21,241 nt of DNA from Haplomitrium mnioides (taxonomy: Eukaryota > Marchantiophyta > Haplomitriopsida > Calobryales). Positions 9,948 through 18,765 of the stretch are shown here, piece after piece. How positions within the stretch are numbered: the stretch's first letter is position 1; each line of letters opens with the position of its first letter. A program made the position numbers and the translations under genes. The notes below the pieces were generated by a model, which saw only the letters and a program-made list of their open reading frames with translations, was not told the DNA's origin and did not search any database. The DNA lies in contig JBNGIS010002984.1 of assembly GCA_049999725.1 (NCBI GenBank), positions 1-21,241 of the forward strand, written 5' to 3'.

Positions 9948-10790
9948 GAAGTTTGACTTTTCCTCTGTGGTTGCCGTCCGATGCTGTTTTCCACTGGGAA
10001 GCTTGACCGCCACGCTGACTCTAATCTGTGGTTCATTGCTCTCTGACATGAAGGCTCCAAGCGCTCCTCCGAAGTGCCACGGAATCCAATGCAGCGCCGT
10101 TCGATGCCGCTTTCAATAGGGAAGCTTGACTGTCGCACTGACTTGAGAGTTCCGAAGTTGACCTGGAAAAAGTCCTCCGAACCAAATGAGCCGCTCTAGG
10201 TGCCACGTAATCCGATGCAGCACCATGCGACACTGCTTTCAATAGGGAAGGCGGACCGACACGCTGACCTTAGTCCATGACTGACCTCTCTCTGATCCGA
10301 AAGCTCCAAGGACTCCTCCGAAGTGCCACGTAATCTGATGTAGCGCCGTCCGACGCTGCTTTCAATAGAGAAAGCAAACCGCCACCTTTGACCAGCAATT
10401 CCAAAGTTGAGCCTGAGTCCGAAGAACCTTGTAGGATCCTTCAGAGTGCTACATGTCCTAGGTAGCGCCGTCCGACGCCGTTTTCAACAGGGAAGGCGGA
10501 CCGCCACCTTTGACCGGCGATTCCGAAGTTGACCCTGAGTCCGAAGAACCTTGCGGGCTCCTCCGGAGTGCCACATGTCCTAGGTAGCGCCGTCCAATGC
10601 CGTTTTCAATGGGGAAAGCGGACTGCCACCTTTGACCAGAAATTCCGAAGTTGACCATGAGCCCGAAGAACCTTGCGGGCTCCTCCGGAGTGCAACGTGC
10701 CCACCGAATCTCCCAGACACCTGCGAGGACGCTACGTAATATGAGGGAGCGTCGTTCGACGCCGTTTTCAAAGGGGAAGGCGGACCGACG
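9948..10790. repeat. Tandem array in right LTR, about 123 bp unit, 6 units plus one degenerate
   Basis: Units start with GTGC(C/T/A)A at 10074, 10200, 10323, 10446, 10568 and 10690 (periods 126, 123, 123, 122, 122). A degenerate unit without the GTGCCACG head lies at about 9948-10073. Units at 10446 and 10568 are close duplicates where the left LTR has one unit (1509). ABRE-like GCCACGTA is intact at 10202 and 10325, with another outside the array at 10834; the copy in unit 1 is mutated to GCCACGGA. Confidence 0.85.
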
Positions 10791-11532
10791 CACTAGCTTG
10801 GTTCCGAAGAATTCCGCGGACACTCCCACGCCTGCCACGTAATCCGCTAAGTCCTGCGAACACTGGGCCCGCCACATCTCCGCTGAATCTTCTTCGGACA
10901 CCCTTGAGGACGCCATGTTTCCGTTGAATCTCCCAGAGCCCTCCAAAGACGTCAAGTTTCCACTAAGACTTGCGGATACTGAAGGAAGGGGTCGCGGACC
11001 CAGTAGACCCTGTTTAGCGCATGAGGGATCAGAGCGTCCCCCAATCTTTGGCCTAGTCAATGCTCACGAAGGCCCTAGCCCCTCATTCCTCTTCCTGATT
11101 TCTGCTTATGGTTTGTGGCATCTAAAGGCTTGCCGTGCGGTCTTTCCGTGTCTGCGGTTCCCCTCACTTGCTAGTGCTCTTCGATCTTTGTCCTGTAGCT
11201 TGAATCCTCCTCCTCTGGCTGCTTTGCCTCTGGTGGGCGTTCCTTCCTACCTGCTAGGCCTCAATTCTTGCATCCCAATGATACTTATAGGCTCTCCTTT
11301 GCTTCCTTTAAAATTTAGTGGTGCCCTCCCACTCGCTAGCTACCATTGCGCCCTTCTCTCCTTCCGAAACGATCCCGTTCCACTCTTTGGATCCATGCGA
11401 TCCGCTTGTACCCACCGAATGAAGTCGTTTCACTGCTTCCGAGGCACTTTTACACTTACAAGAAGGAAATTGTTCCAATGTTGCCTCCAATGTTGTGAAT
11501 TCTACCTTAGTGCCCCAAATCACTGGCTGACA

Positions 11533-11633
11533 CTCCCACTAAGAAGAATCCCTCACAAACATTGTTTTGACGCTGGAGGGGTTGCTTTGGGGTTTTGTCA
11601 ACTTAACAACCAAGAGACCAGGCTGACACCTGA
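11533..11633. other. Junction between gypsy LTR and minisatellite
   Basis: About 100 bases with no gene. CTCCC directly after the LTR end would be one half of a target-site duplication, but the other half cannot be sought because the left LTR is truncated. GGTTTTGTCAAC-like sequence near 11590 may be a degenerate first unit of the array. Confidence 0.5.
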
Positions 11634-14250
11634 GTTTGGACAAAAGAATTTTGTGTGAGGTTCCATTGTTTCGATATAAACATGATTTGTGAGGTTTCCA
11701 AGGTTTGGACACAAACATTTTGTGTCATGTTCTCTAGTTTGGACATAAGCATGATGTGTGAGGTTTTTGAAGTTTGGACACAAACATTTTGTGTGATGTT
11801 CCCTAGTTTGGACATAAGCATGATGTGTGAGGTTTCTTTTGTTTGGACATATGCATGATATATGAGGTTTCTCGTGTTTGAAGCCACTTAAGATGTGCAT
11901 AGTTTTTATTTGTTTTGAAATAACCATGATATGTGGGGTTTTGTTGGTTGCAACATATGCATGATATGTGAGGTTTCCTTTGTTTGGACATACGTTTGAT
12001 ATATGAGGTTTCTCGTGTTTGAAACCACTTAAGATGTGCATGGTTTTTATTTGTTTTGAAACAACCATGATATGTGGGGTTTTGTTAGTTGCAACATATG
12101 TATGATGTGTGGGGTTTTCATGGTTTGGACATTGGAACAATGTTTAGGGTTTCTTTGGTTAAGACAAAAACCTCATATGAGATGCTTCTCTAGTTTTGAA
12201 AAAAACATGATGTGTGAGGTTTCCCTACTTTTGACAAAAACATGATGTGTGAGGTTTCTCTAGTTTGGATATAAGCATGATGTGTGAGGTCTCATTAGTT
12301 TGGATATAAGCGTGATGTGTAAGGTGTCCCCTATTTGTACATAAGTGTGATGTGTGAGGTTTATCTCATTTAAACATGAGCATAATGTGTGGGGTTTCAT
12401 TGATTTGAACATAAACATGATGTGTGAGATTTCTCTAGTTTAGATATGAGCGTGAAGTGTGGGGTTTGTTTTGTTTAGAAAAGGTCATGATGTGTGAAGT
12501 TTTTCTTGTTTGGACATAAGTGAGATGTGTGAGGCTTTTGTGGTTTTCAAATAACCGTGATGTGTGAGGTTTTTGTGGTTTTGACATATGAGTGATGTCT
12601 GAGGTTTTATTGTTTGGACATAAGCTTGATATGTGAGGTTTCTCTTGTCCGGATATTAACGTGATGTGTGAGGTTTGCCTTCTATTGGACATAAGCATGA
12701 TGTATGAGGTTTTCTTGGTTTGGACAAAAGAATGATGTGTGAGGTTTTCTTAGTTTGGACAAAAGCCTAGTGTGTGAGGTTTTCTTTGTTGGGACAAAAG
12801 CCTTATGTGTGAGGTTTTTCTGGTTTTGATGTAAGTAAGATGTGTAAGGTTTCTCTCTTTTAGACATAAGCATAATTTGTGAGGTTTGCTTGTTTAGACA
12901 TAAGCATGATGTGTGAGGCTACCCTAGTTTGTATATAATCATTATGTGTGAGGTTTCCATAGTTTGTACATGAGTATAATGTGTGAGGTTTCTCTTGTTT
13001 GAAAAAAAACATGTGGTGTGAGGTTTTGCTCATTTGGACACAAGCATGATGTGGGAGGTTTACTTGTTTTGGATATAAGTGTGATGTGTAAAGTTTTCTT
13101 TGGTTTGGACAAAATCATGATGTGGGAGGTTTTCTTGGTTTAGACATTGGTTTGGACAAAAGCATGATGTGGGATGTTTTATTGATTTAGACATTAGCAT
13201 GATGTGGGAAGTTTCCCTAGTTTGGACATAAGCATAGCATGCAAGGTTTATCTTGTTTGGAAGAAATACATGATGTGTGAGGTTTCACTGATTTGGACAT
13301 AAGCCTGAAGTGTGAGGTTTCTCTTATTTGGATATAAGTGTGATGTGTGAGGTTTCTTTGGTTTGGGAAAAAGCATGATAAGGGAGGTTTACTTGGCTTA
13401 AACAAAACTATGATGTGTGACGTTTCACTAGTTTGGATATAAGTATGATGTGTAAGGTTTCTCTTGTTTGGACAAAGACACAATATAGGAGGTTTTGTTG
13501 GTTAATAAAAAGAATAATGTGTTAGGTTTTGAGTGTTTGGATGTAAGTGTAATGTGTAAGGTTTCTCTTATTTGGACATAAGCATGATGTGGGAGGTTTC
13601 TTTGGTTTAAACAAAAGCATGATATATGAGGTTTCTCTTGTTTGGATATAGACATGATGTGCTAGGTTTCTTTTGTTTGGACATAAGCATGATGTGAGAG
13701 GTTTCCTTGGCTTAAATAGAAGCATGATATGTGAAGTTTCACTCATTTGGACAAAACCATGATTTGGACAAAACCATGATGTGTGAGGTTTCACTTGTTT
13801 GAAAAAACCATAATGTATGAGGTTTCACTGATTTGAATGTAAGCGTGATGTGTGAGGTTTCCTGGGTTTGGATATGAGTGTGATGTGTAAGGTTTCTCTG
13901 GTTTGGATATAAGCATGACGTGGGAAGTTTACTTGGTTTTGGACAGAAGCATGATACAGGAAGTTTGCCTGGTTTGGACATAAGCATGAAGAAGCATGAT
14001 GCGCGAGGTTTCCTTGGTTTGGATAAAAGCATGACATGGGAGGTTTTTGTTGATTGTATATAAGGGTGATGTGTGAAGTTTTGTCGTTTGCTGGTTTGGA
14101 CAAAAGCATGACGTGTTTCTCATGTGTGGACATGGGCATGATGTGTGATGTCTATTTTGAGAAATGGCAGGTGTCATTGCCATGTTTCTTTTGTTAGGAA
14201 CGTGTACTTTGCCTAGGACAGGGGCATGAATTGTGAAGGTTTTATTGTTG
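11634..14250. repeat. Minisatellite, 35 bp unit, roughly 70-75 copies
   Basis: A continuous array of diverged units, typically TTTGGACATAAGCATGATGT followed by GTGAGGTTTCTCTAG (plus strand), 34-36 bp each. There are no unique spacers between units. Local variants include a 17-base slippage duplication of TTTGGACAAAACCATGA at 13745-13779, truncated units near 13145-13200, and higher-order blocks at 11704-12138. The minus-strand consensus is almost free of stop codons in all three frames; since 35 is not divisible by 3, each frame cycles through the same 35-residue peptide every three units. This yields many spurious overlapping open frames of up to 180 codons. No known function is apparent. 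Confidence 0.93.
11857..12138. repeat. Higher-order repeat, 141 bp, two copies
   Basis: Four consecutive 35-bp-type units, starting GATATATGAGGTTTCTCGTG at 11857, are repeated starting at 11998. The block includes the atypical units CCACTTAAGATGTGCAT and AACCATGATATGTGGGG, which occur in the same order in both copies with only scattered differences. This shows block-wise amplification after the single units had diverged. Confidence 0.85.
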
Positions 14251-14367
14251 TGGATATCTACTTGCTTGATGGCAGCGAACAAAAGTTCCGGAAAAAGGGT
14301 TCACTAAGTGCACTTGTCTACACCAAGTTTTGTTCATTTGTTCTACTTAACAAAACAATACACAATT
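14251..14367. other. Spacer between minisatellite and copia LTR
   Basis: Short non-repetitive stretch without gene or signal. The last five bases before the LTR (CAATT, 14363-14367) would be one half of the copia target-site duplication. The matching copy beyond the 5' end is not available because the 5' LTR is missing. Confidence 0.4.
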
Positions 14368-14636
14368 TGTTGGAAAACAAGCCCATTAGCTCAAGCATAG
14401 GATGTGAGGAATGTGGCAACAATCATGTAAGCAAATCTCCAATCTTCTTCTCCTTCTCTTCTCTTACTTCATGCTCATCTCTCTCATGTAATAATCATTG
14501 TAATACAATGTACAAAGGATAGGATATGCTAATCTCATAGGATTGGCACTAACCCTAATCCTAATCCTACACTCTAATCATAGGTTAAGGACTAATGATC
14601 TATTAGCCTAATCATCTTACTACATGCATTACAACA
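14368..14636 (-). repeat. 3' LTR of Ty1/copia element, 269 bp
   Basis: On the minus strand it starts TGTTG (14636) and ends CAACA (14368), perfect 5-base inverted ends. It is directly preceded by the polypurine tract AAGGGGGAG. The length is normal for a small copia LTR. It contains a degenerate telomere-like string (CCCTAATCCTAATCCTA, about 14552). No second copy exists in the window. Confidence 0.82.
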
Positions 14637-14647
14637 CTCCCCCTTGG
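14637..14647 (-). other. Polypurine tract of copia element
   Basis: Minus-strand CCAAGGGGGAG abuts the LTR start TGTTG. The position after RNase H and directly before the LTR is the one required for plus-strand priming. Confidence 0.8.
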
Positions 14648-15007
14648 CTATAACATGGGGAATGGTGTAGCCACATGTAAAATGAATACAAAACCTATGA
14701 TAGAAATATCACCAACACTCCAAATAAATCCATATGCAATATAAAGGTGTTGCCTCATTAAAACCCTCTCATACGCCAACAAAAGAAAGAGTACAACCAC
14801 CCTTTATAGATGGATATAGAAGTCATATAGTGACCAAAAGAAATAATAATGATAAGAAAATCGGCTATAGGCCAAAATAATGAATCTGAAAATAATAATG
14901 ATATGATACTAAGAAAAAGAATAATATGAGCAGAAAATAGAATATAAAGAGAGGTTGGAGATAATAATAATGATGTTGATAATATAATAAAAGAATAGTT
15001 GATGAAG
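14648..15007 (-). other. Copia 3' untranslated region
   Basis: AT-rich, A/T-repetitive sequence (many ATAATAATGATA-type strings on the plus strand) between the RNase H stop and the polypurine tract. Its open frames are Tyr/Ile/Leu-rich and result from this composition. No conserved domain is seen. Confidence 0.6.
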
Positions 15008-15630
15008 TTATGATAATAAAGTCGATAATCTTCGTAAACCAAGTAGATGACAAAAATGTTGATATAGTGCTGGAGGTAAAGCCTTAGTATATATGTCGGC
15101 AATATTCTCCTTACTGGAGATAACCTGTACAGAATTAGTGTCATCAATCTACTCATGAGTGAAGAAAAACTTTGGAGCGATGTGTTTTATACGGTCTCCT
15201 TTAATAAATCCATATGAAACCTGTTGTACACATGCCAAGTTATCTTCAAAAATAACAATAGGGTCAGGTATACAAGGCAAACAACAATGTAAGTAAACAT
15301 GATCAAGCATCCTCCGTAGGTATATGCACTCCCTACTAGTTTCATACAGAGCAATGATCTGTGCATGGTTTGAGGATGCACAAGTCAAAGTTTGCTTTGT
15401 ACTTTTCCATGATATAGCTACATAGCCATATAGGAAAACATAACCGGTTTGGAATTTAGCATCATCAAGATCTGACAGGTATCCTGCATCTACAGAACCG
15501 GTAAGTATTTGATCAGTATTATTTGGGAAAAATAGTCTCGTGTCAATTGTGCCTTGTAAATATCTGAAAATACTTTTAATACCATTCCAATGCCTTATAG
15601 TAGGTTGTGAACTATGTCTTGCAAGCAAGT
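15008..15630 (-). pseudogene. Ty1/copia RNase H, catalytic Glu lost
   Basis: RNase H domain continuous with RT in one frame. Numbering from the Met at 16096: ARHSSQPTIRHWNGIKSIFRYL (157-180 region, joining RT and RNase H), then DAGYLSD with catalytic Asp203, SWKSTKQT (229-236), and FEDNLACV with Asp285. The Glu of the usual (S/A)EIIAL motif is Gln246 (AQIIAL, codon 15361-15359). A TAG at 15149-15151 ends the open stretch, but the same frame continues with VQVISSKENIADIYTKALP and RRLSTL to a natural-looking TAA at 15008-15010. The TAG is therefore premature. The family call is strong. Confidence 0.9.
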
Positions 15631-16690
15631 TCATGGCAAATGAAATGTCAGGACGTGTTTGATTAGCAAGATACATAAGAGCTCTTATAGCTGAGAGATA
15701 TGGTATCTCAGATCCAAGGATAGGCTCTATGTCTTTTCGTTTTCGAAAAATATCTTTGTCTCTGTCTAGTGATCTTATCTCTATAGGTGATGTAGGTGGA
15801 TGAGATTTATCCATATTGAATTGTTTAAGGATTTTCTTAGTATAAGTACTGTGATGCATCAATATTCCATCATCGAGATACTCAAATTGTAATCCCAAAC
15901 AATACTTGGTCTTACCAATATCCTTCATATCAAAAGTCTTCTTAAGCATAGAAATAGTATGCTTAAGTAAAGATTGGTGACCAAAAATGTTTATGTCATT
16001 AATATATAATGCGACAATCATAAATTCTTTGTCGACATTCTTGATGAACAAACTTGGTGCAATGTCATCAAGGTGAAAACCCATGGCGATCATCACCTCA
16101 TGAAATCTATAATACCATATTCAACCACTCTATTTTAGTCTATAAATAGATCGAAGGATTTGGACTGCATATCCACCCTTTGCTAGAGGCATGGATTGAT
16201 GCATAGGGAGGACAATAGGTTGTTTCTCCCTAGAGTGCATCTCATGGACTGTAGGTCATAACCCAGTACTTCCACCACTAGGTGAAATGATGGTTGATGG
16301 TAAAGAGGTAGATTTACCACTAAATGGTTTACTGTTAGTGACATTCTCCCCCTGAATATGATAGATACTCCTGGCTATAAGCTTTGGAGGAGCTTTCATG
16401 TAAATCTGGGTATCCAAAAGCCCGTATAGGTATGCTGTCACAACATCCATCTGATGTGTAATGAGCTCATGTCCTAGGGAAAAGCCTACTAGGAACCGGT
16501 ATATGATAGCATCCATAACTGAGGCATATGTGAGATCGTAGTCTCTCCCAAGTACTTGTGTATAGCCTTTGGCTACAAGACATGCCTTATATCAGACAAT
16601 TTTTCCTTTTGCATTTCATTTTTTCACAAAGATCCACCTATATCCGATTAAATTAGCATAAGAGGGAATACGGACTACAGGTCCAAATAC
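15631..16690 (-). pseudogene. Ty1/copia reverse transcriptase, broken
   Basis: All in one frame from about 16690: GPVVRIPSYANLIGYRWIF, ACLVAKGYTQ, SVMDAIIYRFLV, MDVVTAYLYG (first catalytic Asp kept), IYMKAPPKL, LFIKNVDKEF, YINDINIFG, MKDIGKTKYCLGLQ, PYLSAIRALMYLANQTRPD. The YxDD motif reads YIND: the first Asp is Asn (16000-15998). Stops lie at 16616-16618 and 16592-16594 (TGA), 16130-16132 (TAG) and 16121-16123 (TGA); at least two TGA sit where the family has Arg. Between MKAPPKL and the YRLK-SG block lie roughly 70 extra codons (about 16380-16160), with a stop at 16256-16258, that do not match the usual RT. The frame changes at an A run at 16691-16694. Confidence 0.9.
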
Positions 16691-17513
16691 TTTTCCTCTG
16701 TATCATGGAATCAAGTTTTGAATCCATTGCCTTTTTCCACTCTATCCTGTCAAAACTATCCAAAGCTTCTTTGACAAATCTGAGATCAGGTGGTGTATCA
16801 GATATAGTAAGTAAAACCTGGAATGCAAAATGGTCATCGACATCTACATTCTCTCTTTGCCATATAACTTCTATATCCATATAGTGGATTGAGATCTCTT
16901 TATTATTAGGGTATTCCAATAAGGAAATAGTCAGTTGAGATAGTAAAGGTGTAGATGAAGATGCTTTCATAACATCAGCTTAGAATGTAGTTCTCTTAGT
17001 CAGAACTTTTTGCCTAGGTTGAGAGCCTTTTGATCCAAGAGGACGTCCTCTCTTTTGCCTTGGTACTTGGTCAACTGCTAGTTTTGAAGTATCTTGAATT
17101 CTTGCAGGAACATTCACCGCATGAATGTGTGACCTAGTTATCTTTGCAATTTCATTAAAAGAATTTGGCAATTGTTCGACTATATTAGCCAAATGAAGAA
17201 GTTTCTTGACCTCATCCTCACCTTGCCTTGTTTTTTGATCTATCCATGTAGTGGATATATTCTCCCATAGGAGTTTCTTCGGTAAAGAAGAATTTTTATC
17301 CTCAAATAGAGATGGAAATACATCCTCATAGAAATGGCAATCAGCCAATCTGGCTTGAAACACATCAGTTGTGGATGGTTCTAGATAGCGTATAATAGAC
17401 AGTGAGTCATATCCCACATAAATGCCTTTTTGCCTCTAAGGTCCCATCTTAGTCCTTTTTGGTCCTATAATTGGAACTAAGACTTGACAACCAAAAACTC
17501 GTAAATGGGATTA
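16691..17513 (-). pseudogene. Ty1/copia integrase C-terminus and integrase-RT linker
   Basis: Continues the integrase frame after a TAA at 17511-17513. It reads LRVFGCQVLVPI, then a TAG at 17436-17438, then GIYVGYDSLSIIRYLEP, ARLADCHFYEDVFPSL and RQKRGRPLGSK. The GYDS..I.YL.P block and the later DCHF..DVFP block are typical of plant copia integrase tails. A TAA at 16980-16982 follows, then a linker ending ALDSFDRIEWKKAMDSKLDS, which normally leads into RT. No separate gene is implied. Confidence 0.85.
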
Positions 17514-18257
17514 GTCTGGCATTTGACAATAGGCTAGTTGGTGAGGTGATAATGAATTAAAAGCTGATGGTTGATATTTTAATAATGATGCAGCATGTAG
17601 TATTGCATGGCCCCATACAGAAATTAGTACATTGGTTTGCATTAACATAGACCTAGCAATCATTTGAATGTTGCGTATAACTCTTTCGGCCATTCCATTT
17701 GGAAAATGGATATGTGCCATAGAGTATTGGGTATCAATACCCATTGTCATGCAAAATTCATCAGAAGTTTTTGATGTAAACTCCCCCGCATTGTCAACTC
17801 GTATGACTTTTGGACTTTCTGGAAACTGAACTTTCAATTTCATAATGTGTGCCAATATCCTCGGGAAGACAAGATTTCGGGTAGATAGTAGTGATACTTG
17901 TGACCACTTTGTAGAAGCGCAGATGATCACCACAAAGTACCTAAAGGGTCCACTAGGTGGATCAATAGGACCACAAACATCTGCGTGTATTCTCTCAAGG
18001 AACTTTGGAATTTCTAGAATTGTTTTGGAAATCGCAAGACGTAAGGCCAGCTTGCCTTTAGAACAATGAATACATGGTCTATCAATCATAGATGGCTTAA
18101 TGCTTGGAGGAATGGATCGGGTCACTTTCAGAATGTTAAGAAACATAGTAGTGCCCGGGTGTCCTAAGCAATTATGCCATAAAGTAGTATGATCATTTTT
18201 TTTTTCATGATTATGATAGTTTTGTATTTGCGTAATGTAAAAACCAAGAGGGTACAC
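17511..18257 (-). pseudogene. Ty1/copia GAG-pre-integrase and integrase core
   Basis: Integrase inserts the cDNA into the chromosome. The 248-codon open stretch has the zinc-binding HHCC (His28, His33, Cys62, Cys65: LWHNCLGHPG and CIHCSKGK). The catalytic Asp93 (HADVCGP), Asp155 (RVDNAGEF) and Glu191 (NGMAERVIR) follow, with 35 residues between the last two, so the DD35E set is complete. It is separated from the protease frame by a shift at the A6 run 18258-18263 and ended by a TAA at 17511-17513. Integrase before RT identifies Ty1/copia rather than Ty3/gypsy. This is the best-preserved domain of the element. Confidence 0.92.
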
Positions 18258-18263
18258 AAAAAA

Positions 18264-18765
18264 GGGTTTCTTTTATTTCAGATCCTTCAGGAGTATGCTT
18301 CAATAAATGCAACACTTCCTGATTTTTACAAGTGATGGTATGTATGTGATATCCACTATCTCGTATATCACGAAAACTTATTAAGTTTCCAGTGGCACTT
18401 GGTGCATAAATGGCTGATCTGACATGTATTACAGCCCCTTGTGGCAATCTGATAATTGCTGGTCTTTGTTCTTCCTCAATCTGATTGCTTCTCATAATAG
18501 TAGTCACTTTTCGGTGAGAGGGCGTCAACTTGGTAAAATAAGACCTGCATTTTAAAATAGTATGAGTACTGCCACTGTCTATAATACAGGTATGGATGTC
18601 ATCAAGAGGAAATGTAGAATTTGTACACTGAATCATGTTCGTTTTTGGTATATTGATATCCTCTTCTTTATTGATATAATCGCTAAGGGTATGGGTTGGA
18701 TCCATAAAGACCCCATGATTTTCTATTGCAGCTTTCCGACTTTTATCTGCATAGAGTGCGACCAA
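18264..18765 (-). pseudogene. Ty1/copia aspartic protease
   Basis: In the frame that includes the Gag zinc knuckle. CIIDSGSTHTIL (about 60-71 from the Met at 18765) carries the catalytic Asp63 in a DSGS loop, the copia form of DTGA. It continues with LPQGAVIHV and ATGNLISFRDIRDSGYHI, typical of the protease to pre-integrase region. The frame is lost at the homopolymer 18258-18263; the pre-integrase domain continues in another frame. Catalytic Asp is kept. Confidence 0.87.

Larger units (their letters stand above)
1090..11532 (-). mobile_element. Ty3/gypsy LTR retrotransposon, non-autonomous remnant
   Basis: On the minus strand the order is 5' LTR, PBS, gag (with zinc knuckles), protease, RT, RNase H, integrase, PPT, 3' LTR. 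This is the Ty3/gypsy order (integrase last). Internal length between PBS and PPT is about 5.8 kb. Gag and pol share one frame down to about 4588. At least 18 in-frame stops, the -1 shift there and damage to the integrase tail make it inactive. About 10 per cent difference between the two LTR ends (6 of 58 positions hand-counted) suggests an old insertion. No envelope-like frame lies between integrase and the PPT, and no intact element gene remains. Confidence 0.9.
8332..11532 (-). repeat. 5' LTR of Ty3/gypsy element, about 3.2 kb
   Basis: The right edge on the minus strand begins TGTCAG (11532) and the left edge ends GTGACA (8332), giving perfect 5-base inverted ends TGTCA/TGACA. The PBS candidate lies 8 bases beyond. 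The part 10030-11532 matches the left LTR; 8332-10030 has no partner in the window because the left LTR is truncated. A minus-strand TATA box (AATATATAGG, 9793-9784) places U3 at about 11532-9755 and R/U5 at about 9755-8332. An AATAAA at 9040-9035 is a possible poly(A) signal. LTR length is at the high end for plant gypsy elements. The outer edge is adjoined by CTCCC, but no duplicate target site can be checked. Confidence 0.7.

Noticed and set aside
10458-11060. 200-codon minus-strand open frame
   Set aside because: It lies inside the GC-rich LTR tandem array; it repeats its own peptide with each unit and is not conserved as an open frame in the left LTR.
11598-12140. 180-codon minus-strand open frame and many others within 11598-14282 as protein genes
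   Set aside because: They are products of the 35-bp repeat, occur in several overlapping frames, end at random units and have no recognised domain.
11634-14250. CRISPR-like array
   Set aside because: Repeats are contiguous and diverged with no unique spacers of regular length; the setting is a plant retrotransposon region with no cas-like genes.
14545-14575. Telomere repeat (CCCTAATCCTAATCCTA)
   Set aside because: It is a few degenerate copies inside the copia LTR and does not match the plant CCCTAAA unit; a similar short string occurs at 8881 in the other LTR.
14758-15156. Minus-strand 132-codon hydrophobic open frame as a membrane protein
   Set aside because: It comes from the ATAATA-rich copia 3' untranslated region and overlaps the readable RNase H tail (VQVISSKENIADIYTK) in another frame.
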